The notes below the pieces were generated by a model. It was not told the origin of the DNA and made no database searches. It saw only the letters and a program-made list of their open reading frames with translations. Below, piece after piece: positions 25,884-33,315 of a stretch of DNA of 64,000 bases. Position numbers and translations under genes: made by a program. Numbering within the stretch: position 1 is the first letter of the stretch; each line of letters begins with the position of its first letter. Source of the stretch: Pseudomonas sp. B33.4 (lineage in GTDB: Bacteria; Pseudomonadota; Gammaproteobacteria; Pseudomonadales; Pseudomonadaceae); contig NZ_CP140706.1 of assembly GCF_034555375.1 (NCBI RefSeq), forward strand, positions 2,409,001 to 2,473,000. The letters run 5' to 3'.

Positions 25884-27095
25884 ATGTACCTCATCGCATT
25901 TCTCGGCGGTCTGCTGACCGTGCTCAGCCCCTGCATTCTGCCGGTGGTGCCGTTTCTGTTTGCCGGCGCCCAACGCAGCCGCACCTCGATTCTGCTGACC
26001 CTCGGTGGCATGACCCTGACCTTCGCGCTGATCTCAAGCCTCGCTGTGGTCAGTAGCGAATGGGTGATTCAGGTCAGCAACAGCAGCCGTTACGTTGCGC
26101 TGATCGTGATGAGTGTGTTCGCCCTGTCGCTGATCTCGGCGCGTATCGGTGACTGGCTGACACGCCCCTTCGTGATGCTCGGCAATCGCCTCGACCCGGA
26201 CACGCGGAAAAAGGCCGGGCCGTTGAGTTCGATCATGCTCGGCGTGGCCACGGGGCTGCTGTGGGCACCGTGCGCCGGTCCGATTCTCGGCGTGATCCTC
26301 ACCGGCGCCATGCTGCAAGGCGCCAACGCGCAGACCAGCCTGTTGCTGCTGGCTTATGGCGCCGGCAGTGCGTTGTCGCTGGGCACGCTGATTTTCACCG
26401 GACGCGGCTTGGTCAATCGCCTGAAACCGTCGATCCCGTTCACCGGTTGGTTGCGTCGTGGTGCCGGGGTTGCGGTATTGGCAACGGCAGCGGTGATTGC
26501 CACCGGCTTCGATAAAACCTTGCTGGCAAAGACCTCCTCTGAAGGCGTCGCCAGCGTCGAAAAAAGCGTGTTGGAAAACGTGCCAAAAGTGGTCGACTAC
26601 TTCATCAGCAAAGTCCGCGCGGACTCGCCGATGGAGGAGGGCAAAGGCGCGATGCCGTCACTGTCCGGCGCGGTGCAATGGCTGAACTCACCAGAACTGA
26701 GCGCTGAATCCCTGCGCGGCAAAGTTGTACTGGTGGACTTCTGGACCTACGACTGCATCAACTGCCAGCACACCCTGCCGTACGTCAAAGACTGGGCGAA
26801 AAAATACGAGAAGGACGGCCTCGTGGTGATCGGCGTCCACACCCCGGAATACGGTTACGAGCGGATCATCGATAACGTCAAGGATCAGGTGAAAAAGCTC
26901 GGCATCACCTACCCCGTGGCCATCGATAACAACTACGCGATCTGGCGCAACTTCGACAATCAGTATTGGCCGGCGCACTACCTGATCGACGCCAAGGGGC
27001 AGGTGCGTTACAGCCACTTCGGCGAAGGTCGCTACGAAGCGCAGGAGCAGATGATCCAGCAGTTGCTGCAGGAGGCGAAGGCGCCTGCCGCTTGA
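25884..27095 (+). CDS. DipZ-like protein: CcdA membrane domain fused to a TlpA/thioredoxin domain
   Basis: The 403-residue inner-membrane protein has a CcdA/DsbD-beta-type part (LLTVLSPCILPVVPFLFAGAQ and LLWAPCAGPILGV, each with the Pro-Cys motif; six hydrophobic segments, residues 1-210) and a periplasmic thioredoxin-like domain (VVLVDFWTYDCINCQHTLPYVKDW, CINC active site; residues ~265-400). It would pass reducing power from the cytoplasm to periplasmic thiols. DipZ homologues often have a further C-terminal beta domain, which is missing here. The two preceding genes encode small exported Cys-containing proteins, possible targets. Confidence 0.9.
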   Translation: MYLIAFLGGLLTVLSPCILPVVPFLFAGAQRSRTSILLTLGGMTLTFALISSLAVVSSEWVIQVSNSSRYVALIVMSVFALSLISARIGDWLTRPFVMLGNRLDPDTRKKAGPLSSIMLGVATGLLWAPCAGPILGVILTGAMLQGANAQTSLLLLAYGAGSALSLGTLIFTGRGLVNRLKPSIPFTGWLRRGAGVAVLATAAVIATGFDKTLLAKTSSEGVASVEKSVLENVPKVVDYFISKVRADSPMEEGKGAMPSLSGAVQWLNSPELSAESLRGKVVLVDFWTYDCINCQHTLPYVKDWAKKYEKDGLVVIGVHTPEYGYERIIDNVKDQVKKLGITYPVAIDNNYAIWRNFDNQYWPAHYLIDAKGQVRYSHFGEGRYEAQEQMIQQLLQEAKAPAA

Positions 27096-27106
27096 TCAAC
27101 AGAACC

Positions 27107-27138
27107 AATGGCTCATAGGTCGCGGACCATGAGCCATT
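27107..27138. terminator. Possible shared hairpin at a convergent gene end
   Basis: AATGGCTCAT and ATGAGCCATT form a 10-bp stem with a loop that can pair further (GGTC...GACC). It straddles the stop of the acetyltransferase gene, between it and the DipZ gene. No clear T-run follows, so termination is only suggested. Confidence 0.4.
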
Positions 27139-27628
27139 GTTCGTTGTCCCAGGCGCGAAAGCGCTCCAGGACTTGCCAGCCGCGCTTGGCGTAGTAGTCC
27201 TGCTTGTTCTGCGTGTGCAGGTACAAACGCGCGAATCCGCAATCTTTCGCCTCCTGACAAATCCCTGCAATCAAGCGTTCTGCCAGCCCTTGCCCGCGCG
27301 CTTCAGGGCTGACGAACACGCAGGCCAGCCAAGGCCCGAGATCAGGGCGCAGGGCGAGGTCATCGCGTGCCAGCGCCGCGCCGCCGAGCAGATGTTCACC
27401 GTCCATGGCGATCAGGCAGGACCAATTGCCATTGCTTTGGCCTTCGGCAAATTCACGTTGCCATTCGGCCAGCGGGTGGTCGATGTATTCGTAGGGGAAT
27501 TGTTGGTGAATCCACTCGGCATAGCGGTCGCTGTGGCGCATGTGATGCGCGAGCCAATCAATTTGCAGTGCCATCGGTCGAGTCCGTTCCAGAAGCGAGC
27601 GTGCATCAGAAACCAATCCCCGTGCCAT
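27113..27628 (-). CDS. GNAT-family N-acetyltransferase
   Basis: The protein of 171 residues contains the GNAT acetyl-CoA site LACVFVSPEARGQGLAERLIAGICQEAKDCGF and the C-terminal LYLHTQNKQDYYAKRGWQVLER. The domain proper starts at MALQIDWLAHH (27574), but AGGA six bases ahead of ATG 27628 favours the longer form. The substrate is unknown; relatives act on small amines or aminoacyl groups. Confidence 0.82.
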   Translation of the reverse strand: MARGLVSDARSLLERTRPMALQIDWLAHHMRHSDRYAEWIHQQFPYEYIDHPLAEWQREFAEGQSNGNWSCLIAMDGEHLLGGAALARDDLALRPDLGPWLACVFVSPEARGQGLAERLIAGICQEAKDCGFARLYLHTQNKQDYYAKRGWQVLERFRAWDNEQWLMVRDL

Positions 27629-27799
27629 GGCAATCCTGAAGGTGTTCCAGACGCTTTACAGATTGCCACCGCTCATCGGCAAACCCCCGGTTTTATTGGC
27701 TTGCCAGACGATCGGCGGGGACGCCGATCAGTCGCGGCGCGATAGTGAGCGAGCAGGGTCACTGCCGGCCCTGGCACATAACAAGAACGCGAGGTTGCC

Positions 27800-28072
27800 A
27801 TGCCGAAATTCGTGATTGAACGCGAGATTCCAGGAGCCGGAAAGCTGTCGGAAGCAGAACTCAAAGCCGTTTCGCAAACGTCCTGTGATGTGTTGCGCGA
27901 GCTCGGCCCGCAGGTGCAGTGGCTGCAGAGCTACGTCACCGCAGACAAAATCTATTGCGTGTACATCGCGCCTGACGAAGAGCAGGTGCGCGAACACGCC
28001 AGGCTCGGTGGTTTTCCTGCCAACAGTGTGGCGCGTGTAATGACGGTCATTGACCCGACTACGGCCGAATAA
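27800..28072 (+). CDS. DUF4242 small protein
   Basis: The 90-residue protein fits DUF4242, a ferredoxin-like alpha/beta fold that includes the nickel-binding SCO4226 of Streptomyces: MPKFVIEREIPGAGKLSEAELKAVSQ, QWLQSYVTADKIYCVYIAPDEEQVREHARLGGFP. GAGG precedes the ATG. It is 33 bases upstream of a methyltransferase gene with which it probably forms an operon. A biochemical role is not established. Confidence 0.82.
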   Translation: MPKFVIEREIPGAGKLSEAELKAVSQTSCDVLRELGPQVQWLQSYVTADKIYCVYIAPDEEQVREHARLGGFPANSVARVMTVIDPTTAE

Positions 28073-28105
28073 TCGCTGATCCAATTTGTAGCGGAGCTCA
28101 CTGTC

Positions 28106-28918
28106 ATGAGTACCCCGATTGATCTCACTGCCTTGAAAGAACGCCAGAAAGTCGCCTGGGCCAGTGGCGACTACGCCGTGATCGGCACCACCCTGCAAAT
28201 TGTCGGCGAAAACCTCGCCGAAGCCTGCGATCTGCATTGCGACGAGGAGGTACTGGATGTCGCTGCCGGCAACGGTAATGCGACGTTGGCGGCGGCGCGG
28301 CGTGGTTGTCTGGTCACCTCGACCGACTACGTCGCGGCACTGCTTGAACGCGGTCAGGATCGCGCGCGGGCAGAGCATCTTGAAGTGACGTTTCAGGTCG
28401 CCGACGCCGAGGCACTGCCATTCGCCGATGAGAGCTACGACGCGGTACTGTCGACCTTTGGCGTGATGTTCGCGCCGGATCAGGACAAGGCTGCCGCCGA
28501 ACTGGGACGGGTTTGTCGCCGTGGCGGGCGGATCGGTCTGGCCAACTGGACGCCAGAGGGTTTCGTTGGCCAGATGTTCAAGACCCTCGGCCGGCATCTG
28601 CCACCACCTGCCGGCGCACAACCGCCCTCTAACTGGGGCTCCGATGCCTGGCTGCACAAGCATTTCGATGACCGCGATTTTCTGCTGCGCGTGACGCGGC
28701 GCGAGTTCAATTTCCGCTATCGTTCCGCCGCGCACTTCATCGACATTTTCCGCCATTGGTACGGACCGGTGCACAAGGCTTTCGCGGCACTGCCGCCGGA
28801 GAGCGGGCAGGCGCTGGAGAGTGATCTGGCGGATTTGCTCAATCGGTTGAATCGGGCGGGGGAGGCGTCGCTGGTGGTGCCGAGTGAGTATCTGGAGGTG
28901 GTGGTTACCAAACGCTAA
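28106..28918 (+). CDS. Class I SAM-dependent methyltransferase (UbiE/Methyltransf_11 type)
   Basis: The 270-residue soluble protein has motif I EVLDVAAGNGNATLAAA, the acidic TSTDY end of beta-2, VADAEALPFADESYDAVLSTFGVMFA and GRIGLANWTPEGF, the standard small-molecule methyltransferase pattern. It follows the DUF4242 gene on the same strand. The substrate cannot be inferred. Confidence 0.87.
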   Translation: MSTPIDLTALKERQKVAWASGDYAVIGTTLQIVGENLAEACDLHCDEEVLDVAAGNGNATLAAARRGCLVTSTDYVAALLERGQDRARAEHLEVTFQVADAEALPFADESYDAVLSTFGVMFAPDQDKAAAELGRVCRRGGRIGLANWTPEGFVGQMFKTLGRHLPPPAGAQPPSNWGSDAWLHKHFDDRDFLLRVTRREFNFRYRSAAHFIDIFRHWYGPVHKAFAALPPESGQALESDLADLLNRLNRAGEASLVVPSEYLEVVVTKR

Positions 28919-28929
28919 ATGAAGATCCC

Positions 28930-29017
28930 TGTAGGAGTGAGCCTGCTCGCGATAGCGGTCTTTCAGTCAAAAATATTCAGCTGACAGACCGCTATCGCGA
29001 GCAGGCTCACTCCTACA
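28930..29017. repeat. REP doublet with long (about 36-bp) inverted arms
   Basis: TGTAGGAGTGAGCCTGCTCG and the following CGATAGCGGTCTTTCAG are mirrored by CTGACAGACCGCTATCGCGA and CAGGCTCACTCCTACA, so the symmetry extends beyond the REP core. It lies between convergent genes. Confidence 0.9.
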
Positions 29018-29042
29018 ATGGATTTGTGTTTGGCTCTGGAGT

Positions 29043-29765
29043 CTATTTCACCTGCGGCCGATCAAACCACTCCAGCGCCGTGCGCCAGATGCAGATCCCC
29101 AGAAAGTACGCCGACATCAGCAACCACAGGCCCATCACCAACGGGTTGATCACTGGGTGGTTCAGCACCAGCGACAGACTGCACAGCAGCCAGATCGCCG
29201 TCACCGCAATGTTGATCGGCATAAAGCGCCGCACACGGAACGGGTGCAAAAACTTCATCCGCGTCACGGTCAGCAGCGCCAGACCAATCACCGTCAGAAA
29301 AGTAATCCACGGCCCCGGACCGATGATGTACAGACACAGCGCGACCACATTCCATGCTGCAGGAAACCCGACAAAGTAGTTGTCCTTGCTCTTCATGTTG
29401 ACGTTGCAGAAGCAGAACAGCGACGACACCAGAATCAGCGACACGGTCAGCAGCAAGGTGTAGTCGGGCAACGGAATGTAGCGATAGATGAACAGCGCCG
29501 GAATAAACACATACGTCAGGTAATCGATCACCAGATCAAGGATCGAACCGTCGAAGCTCGGCAGCACCGATTGCACGTTGACCTTGCGCGCCAGTGCCCC
29601 GTCGAGTCCGTCGACAATCAGCGCCACGCCCAGCCACATCAGGCAATGGGTCGGCTGGTTTTCCAGGAGGGCGAGGGTGGCCAGAAAAGCGGTGACCACG
29701 CCAGTCGCAGTAAAACCATGGGCGCCCCATGCTTTGAGCCTGGCGATGTGTACGGTCGATATCAC
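29043..29765 (-). CDS. pcs: Phosphatidylcholine synthase (CDP-alcohol phosphatidyltransferase)
   Basis: The 240-residue inner-membrane enzyme condenses CDP-diacylglycerol with choline. The CDP-alcohol phosphotransferase motif is seen as VDGLDGALARK followed by GSILDLVIDYLTYVF, and the N-terminus ISTVHIARLKAWGAHGFTATG is that of Pcs proteins. About seven to eight membrane helices are visible. GTG 29765 is chosen because TCTGGAG lies nine bases before it; the frame extends to 29828 but without family similarity. Confidence 0.9.
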   Translation of the reverse strand: MISTVHIARLKAWGAHGFTATGVVTAFLATLALLENQPTHCLMWLGVALIVDGLDGALARKVNVQSVLPSFDGSILDLVIDYLTYVFIPALFIYRYIPLPDYTLLLTVSLILVSSLFCFCNVNMKSKDNYFVGFPAAWNVVALCLYIIGPGPWITFLTVIGLALLTVTRMKFLHPFRVRRFMPINIAVTAIWLLCSLSLVLNHPVINPLVMGLWLLMSAYFLGICIWRTALEWFDRPQVK

Positions 29766-30024
29766 GGGGGCGTTCTCCAGAAAGTGAAGCAAGCCGGGTA
29801 TCACCCTTGATTGGAAGGGCGCCGGCAAACCGGGTCGGGGTTGCAGCTATCGACCGGTCTGGCCGGGATAAGGTTCACCATTGATGAATCTTAGCTGGCC
29901 GGTGAAAAAATACGCGGGCGAAATCCGCCGCAGCTTCGAGTCTCAGCCAAACGGTGCTGGCGCAATGGCTGTCGGGGTCTATCGTTGCCAGACGCAGTCA
30001 CTGCCCTTGCCTGAGGATGACGTC

Positions 30025-30795
30025 ATGAACACCAGCGATTTGCTCGAACAACTGCTGCGAGGCCAGGCCTCGGCGGGACAACAATCTTCAGCCTCCGCCG
30101 GTGATGGTGTGGGCGGCCTCGGTGGCTTACTGGGTGGTCTGCTCGGTGGCGGCTCGGGCGCCGCCAGCGGCGGCGGATCTGCCGGTGGACTTGGCGGCTT
30201 GGGCGGCTTGCTCGGTGGTTTGCTCGGCGGCGGTGCCGGTGGTGATCTTGGCGGCGCATTGGGTGGCGCACTGGGCGGCGGTGGCCGCACGCAAAGTCGT
30301 TCCGGCGGGACCAATTATGCGGCGCTGGCGTCGCTAGGGATGATGGCGTTCCAGGCGTATCAGGCCTGGCAACGCAGCCAGGCCAGTTCGGCACCGCAAC
30401 AAACGCCGCAAACGGCTAACCTCCTTGCCGGCCCGGAAATCGAAGAGCATAGCCACGCGGTGCTGCGTGCTTTGATCGCGGCAGCCAAGGCTGACGGTGA
30501 GATCGACGCCCGGGAGCAACAGATGATCAGTGGGGAAATCAGCAAACACACCGACGATCCACAATTGCAGCAATGGTTTGACGAAGAAGTCGCGAAACCG
30601 CTGGACGCGGACGAAGTCGCGCAGGCGGCCAACGGCGATTCGGCCATGGCCGCTGAAATGTATCTGGTCAGCGTGATGCTGGTGGATGACCAGCAGGACG
30701 CCGAGCGCAGTTATCTGGATGAGTTGGCGGCAGCCTTGCAGATCGATCCTGAGTTGCAGGTGCATCTGGAACAGCAGGCCAAAGGTCAGGCCTGA
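30025..30795 (+). CDS. Glycine-rich TerB/YebE-type (DUF533) protein
   Basis: The 256-residue protein starts MNTSDLLEQLLRGQ (GAGG upstream of 30025) followed by a very glycine-rich low-complexity stretch (residues ~25-95), a short hydrophobic helix (YAALASLGMMAFQAYQAW) and a C-terminal TerB-like helical domain (VLRALIAAAKADGEIDAREQQMI ... YLDELAAALQID). This is the YebE/DUF533 layout of presumed inner-membrane-associated proteins. Function is unknown. Downstream, GCAGCTCCGT-ACGGAGCTGC near 30822 can form a hairpin. Confidence 0.85.
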   Translation: MNTSDLLEQLLRGQASAGQQSSASAGDGVGGLGGLLGGLLGGGSGAASGGGSAGGLGGLGGLLGGLLGGGAGGDLGGALGGALGGGGRTQSRSGGTNYAALASLGMMAFQAYQAWQRSQASSAPQQTPQTANLLAGPEIEEHSHAVLRALIAAAKADGEIDAREQQMISGEISKHTDDPQLQQWFDEEVAKPLDADEVAQAANGDSAMAAEMYLVSVMLVDDQQDAERSYLDELAAALQIDPELQVHLEQQAKGQA

Positions 30796-30957
30796 AGTAA
30801 CGTCAAATAATCATTGCCACCAGCAGCTCCGTCACGGAGCTGCGTCGCCGTCCGTCCGGGCAATTTTCACGTCGATTGAATTTTTCGCAGGCGCTGCCTC
30901 TCTGCTGCTGTAGAGGCGTGTGGATCAGCGTCCTGCCAACCGACCGAGAATTTTGCC

Positions 30958-32334
30958 ATGACTGTCCTGACACACCTGCAGGCCGGACCTGCCCAACCGC
31001 ATGCGATGAACACCGCCGGGAACATCCGGCAAGCCTATGAAGCGTTGTTGCGTGATGACAATCCCCAAGAGCTTGCGCAGGCATTTTTGCAGGAGCAACT
31101 GCAATATGCCGCGCAACTGGCCGACTCTCTGCCCGAAGATCCCACGACCTGGCACGCCTGGGTGGCCGCACATTGCGCCGATGTCGCCCGGCAATACGCC
31201 GATTACCTGCAACAGCGCAAGGCCGGCGGGCCTCGGCAATTCTTCCGTGGCAAGGCGCAGGCACTGTATTTTCTGCAAGCGGTCGCACCGACCAAACTGG
31301 TCGATGGCGCTTGGCTCCATGGTCTGTTGCCGCGCTGGCAGGACCCGCGTTTCCAAGGCCTGCTGCGAACTTTTCTGGAGGAACTGGGCGAAGGCAATCC
31401 GGCGCAAAATCACGTGGTGATTTACCAGAAATTACTCGCCGAGCACGATTTGCAGGATGGCAGCGCCATCGACGATGAACGCTACCTGCAGGGCGCGATA
31501 CAACTGGCCCTCGGTGTCTGCGGTATGGATTACTTGCCCGAAGTGATCGGCTACAACCTCGGCTACGAACAACTGCCGTTGCACCTGTTGATCAGCAGTT
31601 ACGAACTCAGCGAGCTGGGCATCGATCCCTACTACTTCACCCTGCATGTGACCATCGACAACGCCAGCACGGGCCATGCGCAAAAGGCTGTGCAGGCGGC
31701 GCTCGATCTGCTGCCCCTTGAGGCCGATCGCGGCGAGTTTCTGCGCCGGGTCGCGCTGGGCTATCGGCTCAACGACCTGGGGCAGGGCAGCCGCGCGATC
31801 ATCGAAGGTTTCGATCTTGAGCGTGAGTTGCTGGCGATGCTTGAACGCAAGTGTCCGTTTGCCCAGCACATGCACTCCGATTACTGCCGCTTCGAAGGGA
31901 AGACCGTCAATCAGTGGCTCGCCGCACCGGAGCAATTGGCCGGTTTTCTTCAGGCACTGCAAGACAAAGGCTGGATCAAACGCCATGAAGACCCGCAGGG
32001 CAGCCGCTTTTGGCAGCTGATCGCCGGCGACGGTGCGGCGATGTTCGGCGTGTTCAATGCCTACGAAAAACAGCTGGTGCATGACTGGATCGCCGGCGAC
32101 TGGACACCATCGGATAAAGCGAAACCTGTTCGGCGGCACAGTCAGACCGCAGCACCCATCGAAGGGCTTGAACAGGATCCCGATGTTCAGGCGCTCAACG
32201 CCGCGCTGCAAGGTCAGGATGCCTTGGCGCAAATGGCGATTCTGATCCCCTGGCTCGCCCCGGCCCGCCATGCACATCCGGCCGGGCTGCTCGCTACCCG
32301 CCGTTTTATCGAACTCAAATCCCGCTTGCTTTAG
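30958..32334 (+). CDS. Iron-containing redox enzyme (heme-oxygenase-like diiron oxidase family)
   Basis: The 458-residue protein resembles the 'iron-containing redox enzyme' (HDO superfamily) group. Helical segments carry spaced acidic/His ligands, such as FLEELGEGNPAQNHVVIYQKLL, MDYLPEVIGYNLGYEQLPLHLLISSYELSELGID and YYFTLHVTIDNASTGHA. Such enzymes use dioxygen at a diiron site on small molecules or amino-acid derivatives. The start at 30958 begins MTVLTHLQAGP; it has no striking ribosome-binding site. A methyltransferase gene follows after ten bases, suggesting a two-step pathway. Confidence 0.78.
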   Translation: MTVLTHLQAGPAQPHAMNTAGNIRQAYEALLRDDNPQELAQAFLQEQLQYAAQLADSLPEDPTTWHAWVAAHCADVARQYADYLQQRKAGGPRQFFRGKAQALYFLQAVAPTKLVDGAWLHGLLPRWQDPRFQGLLRTFLEELGEGNPAQNHVVIYQKLLAEHDLQDGSAIDDERYLQGAIQLALGVCGMDYLPEVIGYNLGYEQLPLHLLISSYELSELGIDPYYFTLHVTIDNASTGHAQKAVQAALDLLPLEADRGEFLRRVALGYRLNDLGQGSRAIIEGFDLERELLAMLERKCPFAQHMHSDYCRFEGKTVNQWLAAPEQLAGFLQALQDKGWIKRHEDPQGSRFWQLIAGDGAAMFGVFNAYEKQLVHDWIAGDWTPSDKAKPVRRHSQTAAPIEGLEQDPDVQALNAALQGQDALAQMAILIPWLAPARHAHPAGLLATRRFIELKSRLL

Positions 32335-32344
32335 GACATCACCG

Positions 32345-33298
32345 ATGAATCAGGAAGAACAACTGTGCCCCAACGACCTCGTGCTGCTGCAACTGGGCCG
32401 GCGCTTGTTGGCAGACGGATATCGGTTCGTCACACCGACGCCGTTGACCCATCAACGGGTCAACCAGCGTGACGAGGGCGAGATGGCCGACTCGTTGCGC
32501 GATGTGTTCGGCTGGTCGCGTCCGTTCGCCCCGGGGTTGTTGTCGGCCGATGAACAGCGGCAACTGGAAGACGCGCAGATCATTGATGCCTACGAAGGTC
32601 AGTTAAAAAGTCGCGTGCGCTGGTCAAGCCTGGATGATTTGCTGTTCGTGCATTCAGCATTTCCCACCGACGCGGCGGATGCGGTGTTTTTCGGCCCCGA
32701 CACCTACCGTTTCGCCCAATTGATTCATGCCCACTTGCAACAGAACTTCGCGCCCATCCAGCGCGCGGTGGACATTGGTTGTGGGGCGGGCGTCGGAGCG
32801 ATTCTGATTGGCCGTGCTCGTCGCGAGGCGCAAGTGCTGGCGCTGGATATCAATCCCGCGGCGCTGCGCCTGACCGCGATCAACGCGGTGCTGGCAGAGG
32901 TCGCTAACGTCGAAGTGCGCGCCAGTGATCTGTTGCAGGGCGTCGACGGCGAGTTCGACCTGATCGTCGCCAACCCACCGTACATGGCCGATCCGGCAGA
33001 GCGCGCTTATCGTCACGGTGGCGGGACGCTGGGGGCAGGGCTGTCGCTGCGCATCGTCGAGCAGGCGCTGAACAGGCTGGCGCCGGGCGGCTCGCTGCTG
33101 CTCTACACCGGCGTGGCGATGGTCGATGGTCGCGATCCGTTTCTCGACACCGTGTTGCCTCGACTGGACGAGAAGCGCTTTGGCTGGACGTACCACGAAA
33201 TCGATCCGGACGTCTTCGGCGAGGAGTTGCTCAATCCCGGCTATCAACGGGTCGACCGGATCGCGGTGGTAGCGCTGACCGTGACCCGAATTGGCTGA
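32345..33298 (+). CDS. Methyltransferase with NPPY motif, partner of the diiron-type enzyme
   Basis: The 317-residue protein has the class I methyltransferase core RAVDIGCGAGVGAILIGRA, LALDINPAALRLTAINA and FDLIVANPPYMADPAERAYR, the NPPY motif of enzymes that methylate planar nitrogens (HemK/PrmC, TrmN6-like). AGGA is eight bases before ATG 32345. Its coupling to the diiron-type gene suggests a small-molecule target; the alternative is a protein glutamine or tRNA target. Confidence 0.82.
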   Translation: MNQEEQLCPNDLVLLQLGRRLLADGYRFVTPTPLTHQRVNQRDEGEMADSLRDVFGWSRPFAPGLLSADEQRQLEDAQIIDAYEGQLKSRVRWSSLDDLLFVHSAFPTDAADAVFFGPDTYRFAQLIHAHLQQNFAPIQRAVDIGCGAGVGAILIGRARREAQVLALDINPAALRLTAINAVLAEVANVEVRASDLLQGVDGEFDLIVANPPYMADPAERAYRHGGGTLGAGLSLRIVEQALNRLAPGGSLLLYTGVAMVDGRDPFLDTVLPRLDEKRFGWTYHEIDPDVFGEELLNPGYQRVDRIAVVALTVTRIG

Positions 33299-33315
33299 AG
33301 CAAGGCAGGTGCGCG

